A stretch of DNA of 64,000 nt, from positions 18,243-82,242 of the forward strand of contig NZ_AMXA01000016.1 in the NCBI RefSeq assembly GCF_000310145.2. The letters run 5' to 3'. This stretch comes from Thauera sp. 28 (lineage in GTDB: Bacteria > Pseudomonadota > Gammaproteobacteria > Burkholderiales > Rhodocyclaceae). Under the pieces are notes generated by a model. It did no database searches and was not told the DNA's origin. It saw only the letters and a program-made list of their open reading frames with translations. Both the position numbers and the translations under genes were made by a program. Positions 53,618 through 64,000 of the stretch are shown here, piece by piece. Numbering within the stretch: position 1 is the stretch's first letter; every line of letters starts with the position of its first letter.

Positions 53618-53902
53618 ATGAAACTGATCTCGAACAAGGCGCTGCGAGACTTCTCTATACGCCATCCCGATGCCGAGGCGCTCCTGCAAGCCTTTCGGCA
53701 GCTGATCGAGAAAGGCCACTACCCGCACTTCGCAGCCTTGCGCGCCACGTTTCGTGGTGTCGACAAGGTCGGCGGGCGCTATGTGTTCAACATCGGCGGT
53801 AACAAGTATCGCCTGATCGCGGCAATCGCCTTCGAGCCCCAGTTGGTCTGGGTGAAGGCCGTGCTCACGCACGCCGACTACGACGAAGGAGACTGGAAAT
53901 GA
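53618..53902 (+). CDS. higB: HigB-family toxin (RelE-superfamily mRNA interferase)
   Basis: A 94-residue protein of the HigB family. LISNKALRDFSIRHPDAE, GRYVFNIGGNKYRLIAAI and VWVKAVLTHADYDEGDW are the family blocks, the last with the conserved His-Asp. HigB cleaves mRNA on the ribosome. The gene precedes its antitoxin, the unusual order typical of higBA, and its stop overlaps the antitoxin ATG by 4 bp. The TTG one codon earlier in the frame is not needed. Confidence 0.88.
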   Translation: MKLISNKALRDFSIRHPDAEALLQAFRQLIEKGHYPHFAALRATFRGVDKVGGRYVFNIGGNKYRLIAAIAFEPQLVWVKAVLTHADYDEGDWK

Positions 53903-54306
53903 GCGTCACGGACGTCCTCGCCCCCTGGGCCGCCATCAACGACGCCCTCGGCTTGTCCGCACCGATCCGCGACGAAGCGCATTACGCCGAGCTGCTGGCC
54001 TTCGTCGACGAAGCCTTCGAGCAGTTCGGCGAAAACGAGGCGCACCCGATCTTCGGCCTAGTCTCGATCGTGGCCGACCGGATCTGCGAGTATGAAGCGC
54101 GCGTCCATCCCTGGCCGGCGTTGCCGCCGTCCGAGCTGCTGCGCGAATTGATGGCCGAGCACGGCATCCGCCAAAGTGACCTGCCCGAGGTTGGCACGCA
54201 GTCGGTCGTTTCCGAGATCCTGGCAGGCAAACGGGGGCTCAACCTGCGTCAGGTCAAGGCCCTATCGGAGCGCTTCAAGGTCCCGATGGAAGTGTTCTCC
54301 GCCTGA
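53899..54306 (+). CDS. higA: HigA-family antitoxin with Xre-type helix-turn-helix
   Basis: A 135-residue antitoxin. The N-terminal half (about 1-70) with [21 protein letters not shown] would bind the toxin. The C-terminal half is a helix-turn-helix: [20 protein letters not shown], then [21 protein letters not shown]. It neutralises HigB and should bind the 13-bp inverted repeat at 53573-53606. A hairpin follows its stop codon. Confidence 0.88.
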   Translation: MSVTDVLAPWAAINDALGLSAPIRDEAHYAELLAFVDEAFEQFGENEAHPIFGLVSIVADRICEYEARVHPWPALPPSELLRELMAEHGIRQSDLPEVGTQSVVSEILAGKRGLNLRQVKALSERFKVPMEVFSA

Positions 54307-54312
54307 GGCAAA

Positions 54313-54336
54313 TGGCTTCGAGGATGCTCGAAGCCA
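54313..54336 (+). other. Stem-loop after higA
   Basis: Perfect 10-bp stem TGGCTTCGAG / CTCGAAGCCA with loop GATG, 7 bp after the higA stop. No T-run follows, so termination would be weak or rho-assisted. Confidence 0.55.
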
Positions 54337-54418
54337 GGTCTCTCCCCATCGCCCTTCGGCATCGCCCTCGGGTCCGACGACCCTCTGGCACTCCCCAGTT
54401 CAATACCAAAAGGCTTGC

Positions 54419-55183
54419 ATGAAGATCGCCACCTGGAATGTCAATTCGCTGAAGGTCCGCCTGCCGCATGTCCTCGACTGGCTGGCGGCAAACAAGCCCG
54501 ACGCGCTGTGCCTGCAGGAACTCAAGCTCGAAGACAAGGCCTTCCCGGTCGCTGATCTGGAGGCCGCCGGCTACCACGCCGTCTTCATCGGCCAGAAGAC
54601 CTACAACGGCGTCGCCATCCTCAGCCCGCAGCCGATCGACGAGGCGACTGTGGTGCGCAACATCCCCGGCTTCGAGGACGAGCAGAAGCGCATCATCGCC
54701 GCCACCATCAACGGCGTGCGCGTGGTATGCGGCTACTTTCCCAACGGCCAGGCGGTGGGTTCGGACAAGTTCGAGTACAAGCTGCGCTGGCTCGCCGCGC
54801 TGACCGAATGGTTGCGCGAGGAGCTGAAGACGCACGAGCGCCTGGTGCTGGCGGGCGACTTCAACATCGCCCCCGAGGACCGCGACGCCCATCCGGAGTG
54901 GAAGGACGAGATCCACGTGTCGGAGCCCGAGCGCGCCGCCTTCCGCGCGCTGCAGGACCTTGGCCTGATCGACGCCTTCCGGCTGTTCGAACAACCCGAG
55001 CGCGCGTTCTCGTGGTGGGATTACCGGATGATGGCCTTCCGCCGCAATTTCGGCCTCCGTATCGACCACCTGCTGGTGTCGCCCGCATTGCGCGAGCACT
55101 GCCTGAGCTGCGTGGTGGACAAGGAGCCACGCCGACTCGAGCGGCCTTCGGACCATGCACCGGTCGTGCTGGCGCTGGCCTGA
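54419..55183 (+). CDS. xth: Exonuclease III
   Basis: A 254-residue AP endonuclease/exonuclease III. It starts [15 protein letters not shown], has the metal-binding [10 protein letters not shown] and the catalytic [11 protein letters not shown], and ends with the RPSDHAPV His motif. It incises abasic sites and degrades duplex DNA 3'-5'. The ATG at 54419 is the family start; the long upstream frame lies over higA and is not coding. The Crp/Fnr gene begins 4 bp downstream. Confidence 0.94.
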   Translation: MKIATWNVNSLKVRLPHVLDWLAANKPDALCLQELKLEDKAFPVADLEAAGYHAVFIGQKTYNGVAILSPQPIDEATVVRNIPGFEDEQKRIIAATINGVRVVCGYFPNGQAVGSDKFEYKLRWLAALTEWLREELKTHERLVLAGDFNIAPEDRDAHPEWKDEIHVSEPERAAFRALQDLGLIDAFRLFEQPERAFSWWDYRMMAFRRNFGLRIDHLLVSPALREHCLSCVVDKEPRRLERPSDHAPVVLALA

Positions 55184-55187
55184 ACCG

Positions 55188-55877
55188 ATGAGCCTCCGTC
55201 CATCCCCGAGCGCTGCTGCCCAGCTCGACGCACGCTACCCGGTCCTGGCCGAGCTCTCTGCGCCCGCGCGCGAGCAATTGCTGCGGAGCGCGCAATGGAT
55301 GCGCGTGCCTGCAGGGGCGATGCTGTTCGACGACCGCCAGGCCTGCGAGGGCTTCCCCTTCGTGGTCGAGGGCTCGGTGCGGGTAAGCAAGTGCGCACCC
55401 AACGGGCGCGAGCTTCCGCTCTATCGCGTTGGCCCGGGCGAGACCTGCATCATCTCGTCGTCCTGCCTGCTCGGCCACGAGGACTACAACGCGCGCGGTG
55501 TCACCGAGGCCGATACCGAGCTGATGCTGCTGCCCAAGCCAGTGTTCGACGCCATGCTGGGTGAGCGCGCCTTCCGCGACTTCGTGTTCCACCTCTTCGC
55601 CGAGCGCATCGCCAACCTGATGCAGCTCATCGAGGAGGTCGCCTTCCGCAAGCTCGACCAGCGCCTGGCCGCCCTGCTGCTCGGCAAGGGCCGCACGATC
55701 CACACCACGCATCAGCACCTCGCCGACGAACTTGGCAGCGTGCGCGAGATCGTGAGCCGGTTGCTGAAGGGATTCGCCGAACAGGGCCTGGTACGCCTGG
55801 GGCGCGAGCAGATCGAGATACTCGACGCGACGGGACTGCGCAGGCTGGCAGCGGACGGCTCCGCCAAGCCGGGTTGA
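55188..55877 (+). CDS. Crp/Fnr-family transcriptional regulator
   Basis: A 229-residue regulator. The N-terminal cyclic-nucleotide-binding-like domain (about 15-135) contains GSVRVSKCAPNGRELPLYRVGPGE and two nearby Cys in ETCIISSSCLLGH. The C-terminal winged helix (about 150-220) has the recognition helix SVREIVSRLLKGF, which resembles the Fnr E-x-x-SR pattern. No N-terminal Fnr-type Cys cluster is seen, so an oxygen-labile 4Fe-4S cluster is unlikely. A perfect palindrome and a DUF2892 gene lie directly downstream, the likely target. It is nearly fused to exonuclease III (4-bp gap). Confidence 0.87.
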   Translation: MSLRPSPSAAAQLDARYPVLAELSAPAREQLLRSAQWMRVPAGAMLFDDRQACEGFPFVVEGSVRVSKCAPNGRELPLYRVGPGETCIISSSCLLGHEDYNARGVTEADTELMLLPKPVFDAMLGERAFRDFVFHLFAERIANLMQLIEEVAFRKLDQRLAALLLGKGRTIHTTHQHLADELGSVREIVSRLLKGFAEQGLVRLGREQIEILDATGLRRLAADGSAKPG

Positions 55878-55935
55878 TGCGGACTGGATACGGGCACCTT
55901 GGCCGCGTGGATCTGTCGCATGGAAGTGGGCGCTA

Positions 55936-55951
55936 TGTAACCTCGGTTACA
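55936..55951. promoter_or_regulatory. Palindromic operator upstream of the DUF2892 gene
   Basis: TGTAACCTCGGTTACA, a perfect 7-bp inverted repeat with a 2-bp spacer, lies between the Crp/Fnr gene and the DUF2892 gene. It differs from canonical Fnr (TTGAT-N4-ATCAA) and Crp (TGTGA-N6-TCACA) sites but has Crp/Fnr-like two-fold symmetry. Likely the binding site of the adjacent regulator. Confidence 0.6.
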
Positions 55952-56014
55952 GACCGGGGTCATGCGCCCATGGTCCAATGACGCCACTCACCCATCTGCA
56001 GCAAGGAGAACCTC

Positions 56015-56206
56015 ATGAAGACGAACGTTGGCGGCATCGACAAGATCCTGCGCATCCTGGTCGGCATCGCGCTGATCGCCTGGGCCCTGTTCGGCGGGCC
56101 GGTGTGGGCCTGGATCGGTATCCTGCCGCTGGCGACCGGCCTGATGGGCTGGTGCCCGGCCTACACGCTGATCGGCCTCAACACCTGCCCGCTCAGCAAG
56201 AAGTAA
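56015..56206 (+). CDS. DUF2892 family small membrane protein
   Basis: A 63-residue protein with two membrane segments (ILRILVGIALIAWALFG and WAWIGILPLATGLMG), then GWCPAYTLIGLNTCPLSKK. The paired Cys and overall layout are those of the DUF2892 family, related to the membrane tail of the YgaP rhodanese. Function is unknown; a link to sulfur or thiol chemistry is only suggested by YgaP. AAGGAGA precedes the ATG. Confidence 0.85.
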   Translation: MKTNVGGIDKILRILVGIALIAWALFGGPVWAWIGILPLATGLMGWCPAYTLIGLNTCPLSKK

Positions 56207-56226
56207 TCGACTTCGCATCACATCAG

Positions 56227-56251
56227 AAAGCCGGGGTAACCCGGCTTTTTT
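56227..56251 (+). terminator. Rho-independent terminator after the DUF2892 gene
   Basis: Stem AAAGCCGGG (56227-56235) / CCCGGCTTT (56240-56248), loop GTAA, with six T ending at 56251. It also lies between this gene and the convergent rsmA. Confidence 0.9.
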
Positions 56252-56285
56252 CATTGCGTAGGCGCAGCGCGGCGGCGCTGCGGTC

Positions 56286-57101
56286 TCAGCCCCTGGCGCT
56301 GCAGTGATTGGCGATGGCGACGAACTGCGCCACCGACAGCCGCTCCCCGCGCAGGCTGCCATCGATGCCCAGGGCCTCGAAGTCGGCGTCGCCTACGAAG
56401 TCGCGCAGCGTGTTCTTGAGCGTCTTGCGGCGCTGACCGAAGGCCGCAGTGACGATGCGGCCGAGCAGCGCCTCGTCCTGCGCACCGAGCTGATCGACAG
56501 GCAGCGGCGCCATGCGCACGATGCTCGACATCACCTTCGGCGCCGGCCGGAACGCGCCTGGCGGCACGTCGAACAAGCGTCCCATGCGGAAGCGGTACTG
56601 CAGCATTACCGAAAGCCGGCCGTACTCCTCGGTGCCCGGCTCGGCCACCATGCGCATCACCACCTCCTTTTGCAGCATGAAGGTCATGTCCCTGACGCGA
56701 TCGGCAAAGCCGGCGAGGTGGAACAGGATGGGCGTCGAAATGTTGTACGGCAGGTTGCCGACGATGCGCAGCGCGGGCCCCGCATCTGCGGCAAGCCCGG
56801 CACACAGGCTACCGAAGTCGAACTTGAGCGCATCACCCTCGTGCACCGTGATCTGCGCAGGTGTGTAGCGCTCATGCAGGCGGGCGATGAGGTCGCGGTC
56901 GATCTCGACCACGTGCAGATGGCCCAGACGCTCGATCAGCGGTGCAGTCATCGCGCCCAGTCCGGGGCCGATCTCGACCATCAGTTCGCCGGCCTGCGGG
57001 CGGATGCCGTCGATGATCTTGCGGATGATGTTGGGGTCGGACAGGAAATTCTGGCCGAAACGCTTGCGGGCACGGTGGCCGTCGGTCTCGTGGTCGTGCA
57101 T
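56286..57101 (-). CDS. rsmA: RsmA (KsgA), 16S rRNA dimethyladenosine transferase
   Basis: A 271-residue Rossmann methyltransferase. It has RKRFGQNFL near the N-terminus, the SAM motif [11 protein letters not shown], and the catalytic [10 protein letters not shown]. It dimethylates two adjacent adenines in helix 45 of 16S rRNA. The ATG at 57101 is the family start; the 47 upstream codons overlap the pdxA end region. It is the last gene of the minus-strand lptD-surA-pdxA-rsmA set. Confidence 0.95.
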   Translation of the reverse strand: MHDHETDGHRARKRFGQNFLSDPNIIRKIIDGIRPQAGELMVEIGPGLGAMTAPLIERLGHLHVVEIDRDLIARLHERYTPAQITVHEGDALKFDFGSLCAGLAADAGPALRIVGNLPYNISTPILFHLAGFADRVRDMTFMLQKEVVMRMVAEPGTEEYGRLSVMLQYRFRMGRLFDVPPGAFRPAPKVMSSIVRMAPLPVDQLGAQDEALLGRIVTAAFGQRRKTLKNTLRDFVGDADFEALGIDGSLRGERLSVAQFVAIANHCSARG

Positions 57102-57135
57102 GTCTCTTCTCTTGCGGCCCGGCGCGTGGCGCGGG

Positions 57136-58146
57136 TCAGGCCGCCGCGCGCGCCGCCACCATGGCAGTCGCGAGTTCAACGGCGGCAAAAAGGCTGCCCG
57201 CGTCGGCGCGGCCACTGCCGGCCAGGTCGAGTGCAGTGCCATGGTCCACCGAAGTGCGGATGATCGGCAGTCCCAGGGTCACATTGACGCCGCCGCCGAA
57301 GCTGGCGTGCTTGAGCACAGGCAGGCCTTGGTCGTGGTACATCGCCAGCACCGCATCGCCACGCTCGAGCGTGTGCGGCACGAACAAGGTGTCTGCCGGC
57401 AAGGGGCCGACCAGGTGCATGCCCTCGCCGCGCAGGCGGGCCAGCACCGGCTCGATGACCTCGATCTCTTCGCGCCCCATGTGCCCACCCTCACCCGCGT
57501 GCGGGTTGAGCCCAGCAACCAGGACGCGCGGGCTGGCGATGCCAAAGTGACGGACGAGGTCGCTGTGCACGATGCGCAGCGTCTGCTCGAGCAGGTCGGG
57601 GGTAATCGCCGCCGGCACCGCGGCCAGCGGCAGGTGGGTGGTTGCGAGCGCGACGCGCAGGCCACCACCGACCAGCATCATCACCACACGCGGCGTGCCG
57701 GTATGCTCGGCGAGGTATTCGGTGTGGCCACTGAACGGCAGGGAGTCGCGCGCACCCAGCCCCTCGCAGATCACGCCTTTATGCACCGGGGCGGTGACCA
57801 TGGCGGCGAACTCGCCCTGCACGCAGCCGGCAATCGCGCGGTCGAGCAGCGCCAGCACATGAGCCGCATTGGCCGGATCGAGGGCGCCGGCGCGCGCGGG
57901 ACGGGCAAGCGGCAGGTGCAGTACATCGAGCGTGCCGGCCACGGCCGCCTCGTCGGCACGGAAGGGGCGCGGCACGACCCGGACCCCTGCCATCGCGGCC
58001 CGCTCACGGATGAGTTCGATGTCGCCAAGCACCACGAGGCGCGCCGACCACGGCCGCTCGGCCAGTCGTGCGCACAGCTCGGGCCCGACGCCGGCCGGCT
58101 CGCCGCTGGTGACGGCGATCAGGGGCGCGGAGTGTGCCAGTGTCAC
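57136..58146 (-). CDS. pdxA: PdxA, 4-hydroxythreonine-4-phosphate dehydrogenase
   Basis: A 336-residue enzyme of pyridoxal phosphate synthesis. [10 protein letters not shown] at the N-terminus, the TAPVHKG and FSGHTEYLA stretches with metal-binding His, and [11 protein letters not shown] are the family marks. It begins with a GTG whose last two bases start the surA stop (GTGA), so it is translationally coupled to surA. Confidence 0.95.
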   Translation of the reverse strand: MTLAHSAPLIAVTSGEPAGVGPELCARLAERPWSARLVVLGDIELIRERAAMAGVRVVPRPFRADEAAVAGTLDVLHLPLARPARAGALDPANAAHVLALLDRAIAGCVQGEFAAMVTAPVHKGVICEGLGARDSLPFSGHTEYLAEHTGTPRVVMMLVGGGLRVALATTHLPLAAVPAAITPDLLEQTLRIVHSDLVRHFGIASPRVLVAGLNPHAGEGGHMGREEIEVIEPVLARLRGEGMHLVGPLPADTLFVPHTLERGDAVLAMYHDQGLPVLKHASFGGGVNVTLGLPIIRTSVDHGTALDLAGSGRADAGSLFAAVELATAMVAARAAA

Positions 58147-59465
58147 TCGCGCTCCAGGCGAAGCTCGACGTAGGTACTGTCGCGCAACTGGCGCAGCCAG
58201 TCCTCGTAGCCTTCCTCGGCCTTGCGCTCGCGCAAGGCCATGCGTGCTGCATTGCGCTTGCGCTCGTCGGTGACGTCCTGCACGCGGCGCTCCACGACCT
58301 GGATCAAGTGCCAGCCGAAGGGCGAGCGCACCGGTGCGCTCACCTCGCCCGGCTGCAGCGCATTCATCGCACGCTCGAACTCGGGCACGGTGTCGCCCGG
58401 GTTCAGCCAGCCCAGGTCACCACCGCTGGCGGCGGAAAGATCGGCCGAGTTGGCCTTGGCCAGATCACCGAAGTCGGCGCCATTGACCACGCGCTCGCGC
58501 AACGCGAGCAGGCGAGCCTCGGCCTCGGCGTCATCGAGCACCTCGGAGGTGCGCACCAGGATATGGCGTGCGCGCGTCTGTTCAAGCTGCTGTGCGGTAT
58601 CGATGCCACCGCCGCGCCGATCGACCAGGCGGACGATGTGAAGCCCCGCCGCGCTGCGCAGCACCGGCGAGGTCTCGCCCGGGCTCATGCCGCGAACCGC
58701 ATCGGCGAACAGCGCCGGCAGACGGTCCAGCGGGCGCCAGCCGAGCTCGCCCCCCGACAGGCCATCGGGCGAGTCCGACATCTCGGCCGCCACACGGCCG
58801 AAATCCTCGCCCGAGCGCAGGCGTACAAGCGCCTGCTCGGCACGGGCACGCACCACCTCCACCTGCTGCGGCGAAGCGCCTTCCGGCGTACGCAGCAGAA
58901 TGTGGGCGACGGCGAACTCCTGACCCGAGAAGGCATCCGGGTTGTTGGCGATGAAATTGTCGATCTCGGCGTCGGTCACCACGATGCGGCTATCGACCTC
59001 GCGTTCGCGCAGGCGGGTGAGCAGGATCTCGGTGCGGATCTCGTCGCGGAAACGGCCCCAGGCGACGCCGTCGGCGTCGAGCGCCGCACGCAACTGTTCC
59101 ATCGACATGTTGTTGTTGCCGGCGATGCGCTCGATCGCGCGTTCGAGCGTGGTGTCGTCCACCCGCAGCGCGGTCTCTTCGGCCAACTGCACCTGCGCAC
59201 GCTCGACGATCAGACGCTCGAGCAGCTGGCGCTCGAGGACTTCCGTGGGCGGCAGCTCGACGCCCTGGCGGCGCAGCTGGCGCTCGGCCTGCTCCACGCG
59301 GGCGCGTAGCTGCAAGGCGGTGATGACCTCGTTGTTGACGACCGCGATGATGCGATCGACCTCGACCGCACGCGTCTGCGCATGGGCCGGCAAGGCCAGG
59401 CCAGCCGCGGCGAGGGTGACGACGAGGGCGCTACGGGTGCGGGAAATTAGGCGATTCATGGTCAT
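58143..59465 (-). CDS. surA: SurA, periplasmic peptidyl-prolyl isomerase and chaperone
   Basis: A 440-residue periplasmic folding factor for outer-membrane proteins. A signal peptide (RSALVVTLAAAGLALPAHAQ) leads to the N-terminal chaperone domain with VDRIIAVVNNEVIT, then two parvulin domains: one from about residue 175 (AVAHILLRTPE) and one from about 290 (RARHILVRTSE), each with GGDLGW- or GGELGW-like motifs. The start is ATG 59465 or 59459; neither has a clear ribosome-binding site. It lies 40 bp after lptD, whose product is one of its clients in known systems. Confidence 0.94.
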   Translation of the reverse strand: MTMNRLISRTRSALVVTLAAAGLALPAHAQTRAVEVDRIIAVVNNEVITALQLRARVEQAERQLRRQGVELPPTEVLERQLLERLIVERAQVQLAEETALRVDDTTLERAIERIAGNNNMSMEQLRAALDADGVAWGRFRDEIRTEILLTRLREREVDSRIVVTDAEIDNFIANNPDAFSGQEFAVAHILLRTPEGASPQQVEVVRARAEQALVRLRSGEDFGRVAAEMSDSPDGLSGGELGWRPLDRLPALFADAVRGMSPGETSPVLRSAAGLHIVRLVDRRGGGIDTAQQLEQTRARHILVRTSEVLDDAEAEARLLALRERVVNGADFGDLAKANSADLSAASGGDLGWLNPGDTVPEFERAMNALQPGEVSAPVRSPFGWHLIQVVERRVQDVTDERKRNAARMALRERKAEEGYEDWLRQLRDSTYVELRLERE

Positions 59466-59505
59466 TTGCAATGGGGTTCGCATGTACTGGCAGGGGCTGC
59501 GGCGC

Positions 59506-62073
59506 TCAATCGACGCCGAAGACGCGGTCCGCCGAAGAGTCGTTGATCTTGCCATAGCCGGGCACGCTGCGCTTGATCAGGCTGACCGGATTCGAGCCGA
59601 TGCTGGCAAGGTCGTTGAGCTCGAGCTGCAGGAAGACGGCCTTGGTCACGTCGCTCTCGTCGATCGCGAAGCGGTGCATCGCAATCCGGAATGCCCAGCA
59701 GCCGCCGTTGTATTCCAGCCCGCCGATGGCTTCGGTCACGCGGTTGTCCTTGAGCGAATGCGTCACCCGGCCCACGCCATACCAGCCCCGCCCAAGCGGC
59801 CACTGGCCGGAGACGTCGACGTCCTCGAGGCCGACGATGCTGTCGGCAATGCGCAGGCTGGGCGCATAGCGGTAGCTCAGGTTGAGCACCTTGGCGAAAT
59901 CCGGCTGGTAACGGACGCTGGCATTGATGCGTTCGCTGCGCCCGCTGTCGGTGTTGTACTGCACATAGGAATCGACCGAGACCGTGCGCGTGACACGCCC
60001 GCCGATGCCCGCAAGCAGTTCGGCCCCCTGCCCCGAGGGACGCAGGGTGTCGCCCGAGTTCAGCGACACCTTCTGATCGGAGAAATAGTAGCGCTGGCCG
60101 ACCACCGCCCGCAGGCGCTCGATGCCGGTATCGGACTCGATCAGGCGCGTGCTTACCGCGGCGGTCAGGTCGTTGGCATCGCCGATGCGGTCGCTGCCCG
60201 AGAAGCGGTTCTCGGAGAACAGCTGCGCGAAGCCGACGTCGAAGCGGCTGGTGTCGAACAGCGGGATCTCGTCCTGCTTGCGGCTGGGCACGCGCAGGTA
60301 ATAGAGCCGTGGCTCGAGCGTCTGCAGGTAATCACCGCCGAACAGGTTCGTGTCACGCTCGAAGAAGAGGCCGGAATCGACCGAAACGATGGGCAGCGAG
60401 CGTGTCACCGAGGTCTTCATGCCAGCATCCGCTGGCGAGCGGTCGATGTCGTAGCTGGTGTAGTGCAGGCCAGCCTTTGGCGTCACGAACCAGGCGGCTC
60501 CCGTCATGGGCAGCGAGACCTGGGGATAGGCGGTGAAGCGCCTCGCCTCGTCGCGGTCACGCCGTGCATCCTCGTGCGCGAAATGCACGTACTCGGTATT
60601 GAGTACCGCGCTCACGCCGCCGGGAAGGTCTGCGCGTGCGGCATCGAGGCGCAGTTGCGGCAGGCGGCGATACGGCGACCTGTTCCTCGATTCAGGATCG
60701 GGGCTGAGCGTCTGGTAGCTCTGCGCCAGCGCCGATGCCGTCCACCAGCCGCCGGTATAGATCAGACGCCCCTCGCGCAGCAGGTTGACCCGGGACGCAA
60801 CACCGATGCGGGAGGACAGATCCTCGAAATAACTGTCGTCGGATACCGCATTGAGGTCCACCGTGCCATACAGGTTGGGCGCAATGCGGTGCTGGTGCTG
60901 CAGCGCACCCAGACGGCGCTCCTCGCCGGTGACGTTATCCTTGGGCATCCACTCGACCCGGCTCGTACCCTGGTAGTCCTCGCCCAGGTAGCGGAACTCG
61001 CCGCCCAGCTGCAGGCCGCGCCGGCTCATGATGCGGGGCGCGAGCGTGGCGTCGTAGTTGGGTGCCAAGTTGAAATAGTAGGGCTGCGTGAAGTCGACAC
61101 CGGTCTTGTTGGACGACCCGAAGGTCGGCGGCAGCAGGCCGGACTGGCGTTGGCCATTGAGCGGAAACTCGGCCCACGGCATCCAGAACAAGGGCACGTC
61201 CATGAACACCACCGATCCACCACGAGCAGTGCCCACCTCGCGGTCATAGTCGAGCTGCAGGTCGCGCGCCTTGATGTACCAGTCGGGGTCATTGGCGCGG
61301 CAGGTCGTCCACGTGGCGTTCTCGAGCCTGTACTGGTTCTCGCCCTCCAGACGCAGCAGGTCGGCGGCACCACTGCCGGCCACCGGGCGCGCCTCGCCAC
61401 CCGCCTCACGCGGCCCCTGCTCGCGCGACAGCACGTAACGCGGCGATTCGAAACTGCCCACCTGGTCGCCGACGACCAGGGTCGCACGCGGCCCCTCGAT
61501 ACGATCCTGACCACGCAGCATCACCACGTTACCCTCGGCCAGCACCTCGTCTGTCGGCTCGCGGTACGTGACACGATCTGCCGTGAGCAACACATCGTCG
61601 CGCTGCAGTTCGGCCTCGCCCTCGGCGACCAGTTCGATGCCACGCGCTCCCAGGATGCGCAGCGCGCTGACCGCGGTCGTTCCGGCAGGCAGCTTCGCCA
61701 CCGCGCCCAGCGGCACCGTGGCAGCGGCGGGTGCATCCGCGGGCTGAGCCTGGCGCGCGCGCGGGGTCTCGGCCTGCTCGGGCGCGACGGCTTGCGTCTG
61801 CGGCACGGCGGCAGGCAGGCTACGTTCTTCCACCGTCACCTGCGGCACCGTTGCACTTGCCTGGCCTGCAGCCGGACTCGGAGCCTGTGGGCGAGCCTCG
61901 ACCGGAGCAGGCCGCTGCGTATCCTTAGCAGGTACGGGCGCCACCACACGAGCGGGCGCCGGACGCAGAAGGTCGGGCGAGACCAGAAGCGGCGGTAGCC
62001 CTTGGGCGAAGGTTGCTCCGGACATGCCGAGCAACAACAGTGGAATCAGACGAATGCGCGTATTCGGAGCCAT
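59506..62073 (-). CDS. lptD: LptD, outer-membrane LPS assembly protein
   Basis: An 855-residue outer-membrane beta-barrel. A signal peptide (IRLIPLLLLGMSGATFAQ) is followed by a low-complexity Pro/Ala-rich linker (about residues 30-130). An OstA-like jellyroll comes next (EGEAELQRDDVLLTADRVTY and onward), then the barrel with PLFWMPWAEFPLNGQRQSGLLPP. It inserts LPS into the outer leaflet with LptE. Cys pairs expected for disulfide bonding are sparse: one in TTCRAND and one in GGCWAF near the end. The ATG at 62073 begins the signal peptide. It heads a minus-strand operon with surA, pdxA and rsmA. Confidence 0.94.
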   Translation of the reverse strand: MAPNTRIRLIPLLLLGMSGATFAQGLPPLLVSPDLLRPAPARVVAPVPAKDTQRPAPVEARPQAPSPAAGQASATVPQVTVEERSLPAAVPQTQAVAPEQAETPRARQAQPADAPAAATVPLGAVAKLPAGTTAVSALRILGARGIELVAEGEAELQRDDVLLTADRVTYREPTDEVLAEGNVVMLRGQDRIEGPRATLVVGDQVGSFESPRYVLSREQGPREAGGEARPVAGSGAADLLRLEGENQYRLENATWTTCRANDPDWYIKARDLQLDYDREVGTARGGSVVFMDVPLFWMPWAEFPLNGQRQSGLLPPTFGSSNKTGVDFTQPYYFNLAPNYDATLAPRIMSRRGLQLGGEFRYLGEDYQGTSRVEWMPKDNVTGEERRLGALQHQHRIAPNLYGTVDLNAVSDDSYFEDLSSRIGVASRVNLLREGRLIYTGGWWTASALAQSYQTLSPDPESRNRSPYRRLPQLRLDAARADLPGGVSAVLNTEYVHFAHEDARRDRDEARRFTAYPQVSLPMTGAAWFVTPKAGLHYTSYDIDRSPADAGMKTSVTRSLPIVSVDSGLFFERDTNLFGGDYLQTLEPRLYYLRVPSRKQDEIPLFDTSRFDVGFAQLFSENRFSGSDRIGDANDLTAAVSTRLIESDTGIERLRAVVGQRYYFSDQKVSLNSGDTLRPSGQGAELLAGIGGRVTRTVSVDSYVQYNTDSGRSERINASVRYQPDFAKVLNLSYRYAPSLRIADSIVGLEDVDVSGQWPLGRGWYGVGRVTHSLKDNRVTEAIGGLEYNGGCWAFRIAMHRFAIDESDVTKAVFLQLELNDLASIGSNPVSLIKRSVPGYGKINDSSADRVFGVD

Positions 62074-62174
62074 CAAGCCCAAGCCTTCCCGTCGTTCGCA
62101 ATGTGCGGCAGCCCACCCGAACCAGCGTATTGATAAACTCATGGATTGTACACGAACCCCCACGGAGAACCCGC

Positions 62175-63925
<1,751 letters not shown>

Positions 63926-64000
63926 CCCCGCCGGAGCAGCGCAAGCCGCGAGCTTTTCGAGCTTGCGACAAGCACTCGCGCCTCCAACCCCTCGCGGCTT

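Noticed and set aside
58942..61998. Plus-strand open frame of 1018 codons opposite surA and lptD
   Set aside because: No recognisable domain or ribosome-binding site, and biased composition; lptD and surA on the other strand are unmistakable.

Overview
The window is a contiguous, gene-dense, G+C-rich piece of a betaproteobacterial chromosome. Gene content and protein sequences point to Rhodocyclales (Thauera/Azoarcus-like): a complete aerobic phenylacetyl-CoA (paa) pathway, a branched-chain-type ABC transporter beside it, and a red-type (form IC-like) RuBisCO operon with cbbX. This assignment is inference from protein families; there is no rRNA or tRNA in the window to confirm it.

Region 1 (1-21.8 kb), phenylacetate catabolism. 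A liv-type ABC transporter (livK, livH, a livM-livG fusion running off the left edge) and an IclR regulator lie on the minus strand. They are followed by paaY (plus), the repressor gene paaX (minus), and a long plus-strand operon paaN-G-H-I-K-J-F-A-B-C-D-E, mostly with overlapping or very short junctions. It encodes CoA activation (PaaK), ring epoxidation (PaaABCDE), ring-opening-product oxidation (PaaN) and beta-oxidation (PaaF/G/H/J), with PaaI and PaaY as thioesterase-type helpers. A Pat-type protein acyltransferase gene follows. Inverted TGATAC-type hexamers with a 26 or 28 bp gap sit in front of livK, paaN and pat. They look like one PaaX-type regulon joining uptake, catabolism and enzyme acylation.

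Region 2 (21.8-44.1 kb), central carbon metabolism and the Calvin cycle. After a PPK2-type polyphosphate:AMP phosphotransferase, rsmE and an inositol-monophosphatase-family gene come a phosphoribulokinase, a chemoreceptor, then tkt-gap-pgk-pyk-fba separated by intrinsic terminators and stem-loops. A divergent cbbR controls cbbL-S-X-F-P-K. The RuBisCO large-subunit gene carries an in-frame TAG at codon 256, where a tyrosine is expected, while every other gene of the operon looks intact. Phosphoribulokinase and phosphoglycerate kinase are each present twice.

Region 3 (42.8-49.2 kb): a DUF3422 membrane protein, a sensor diguanylate cyclase, and a patch of small minus-strand genes of unknown or loosely known function (two hypotheticals, a peroxiredoxin-like protein, a GFA-family zinc protein, a small membrane protein) with visibly lower G+C.

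Region 4 (49.2-64 kb), housekeeping: purC, a DUF2189 membrane protein, oligopeptidase A, a HigBA-type toxin-antitoxin pair with a perfect 13-bp inverted-repeat operator, exonuclease III, a Crp/Fnr regulator beside a DUF2892 gene with its own palindrome, and the outer-membrane biogenesis cluster lptD-surA-pdxA-rsmA divergent from amgK-murU. No CRISPR array, insertion sequence, prophage, tRNA or rRNA was recognised.
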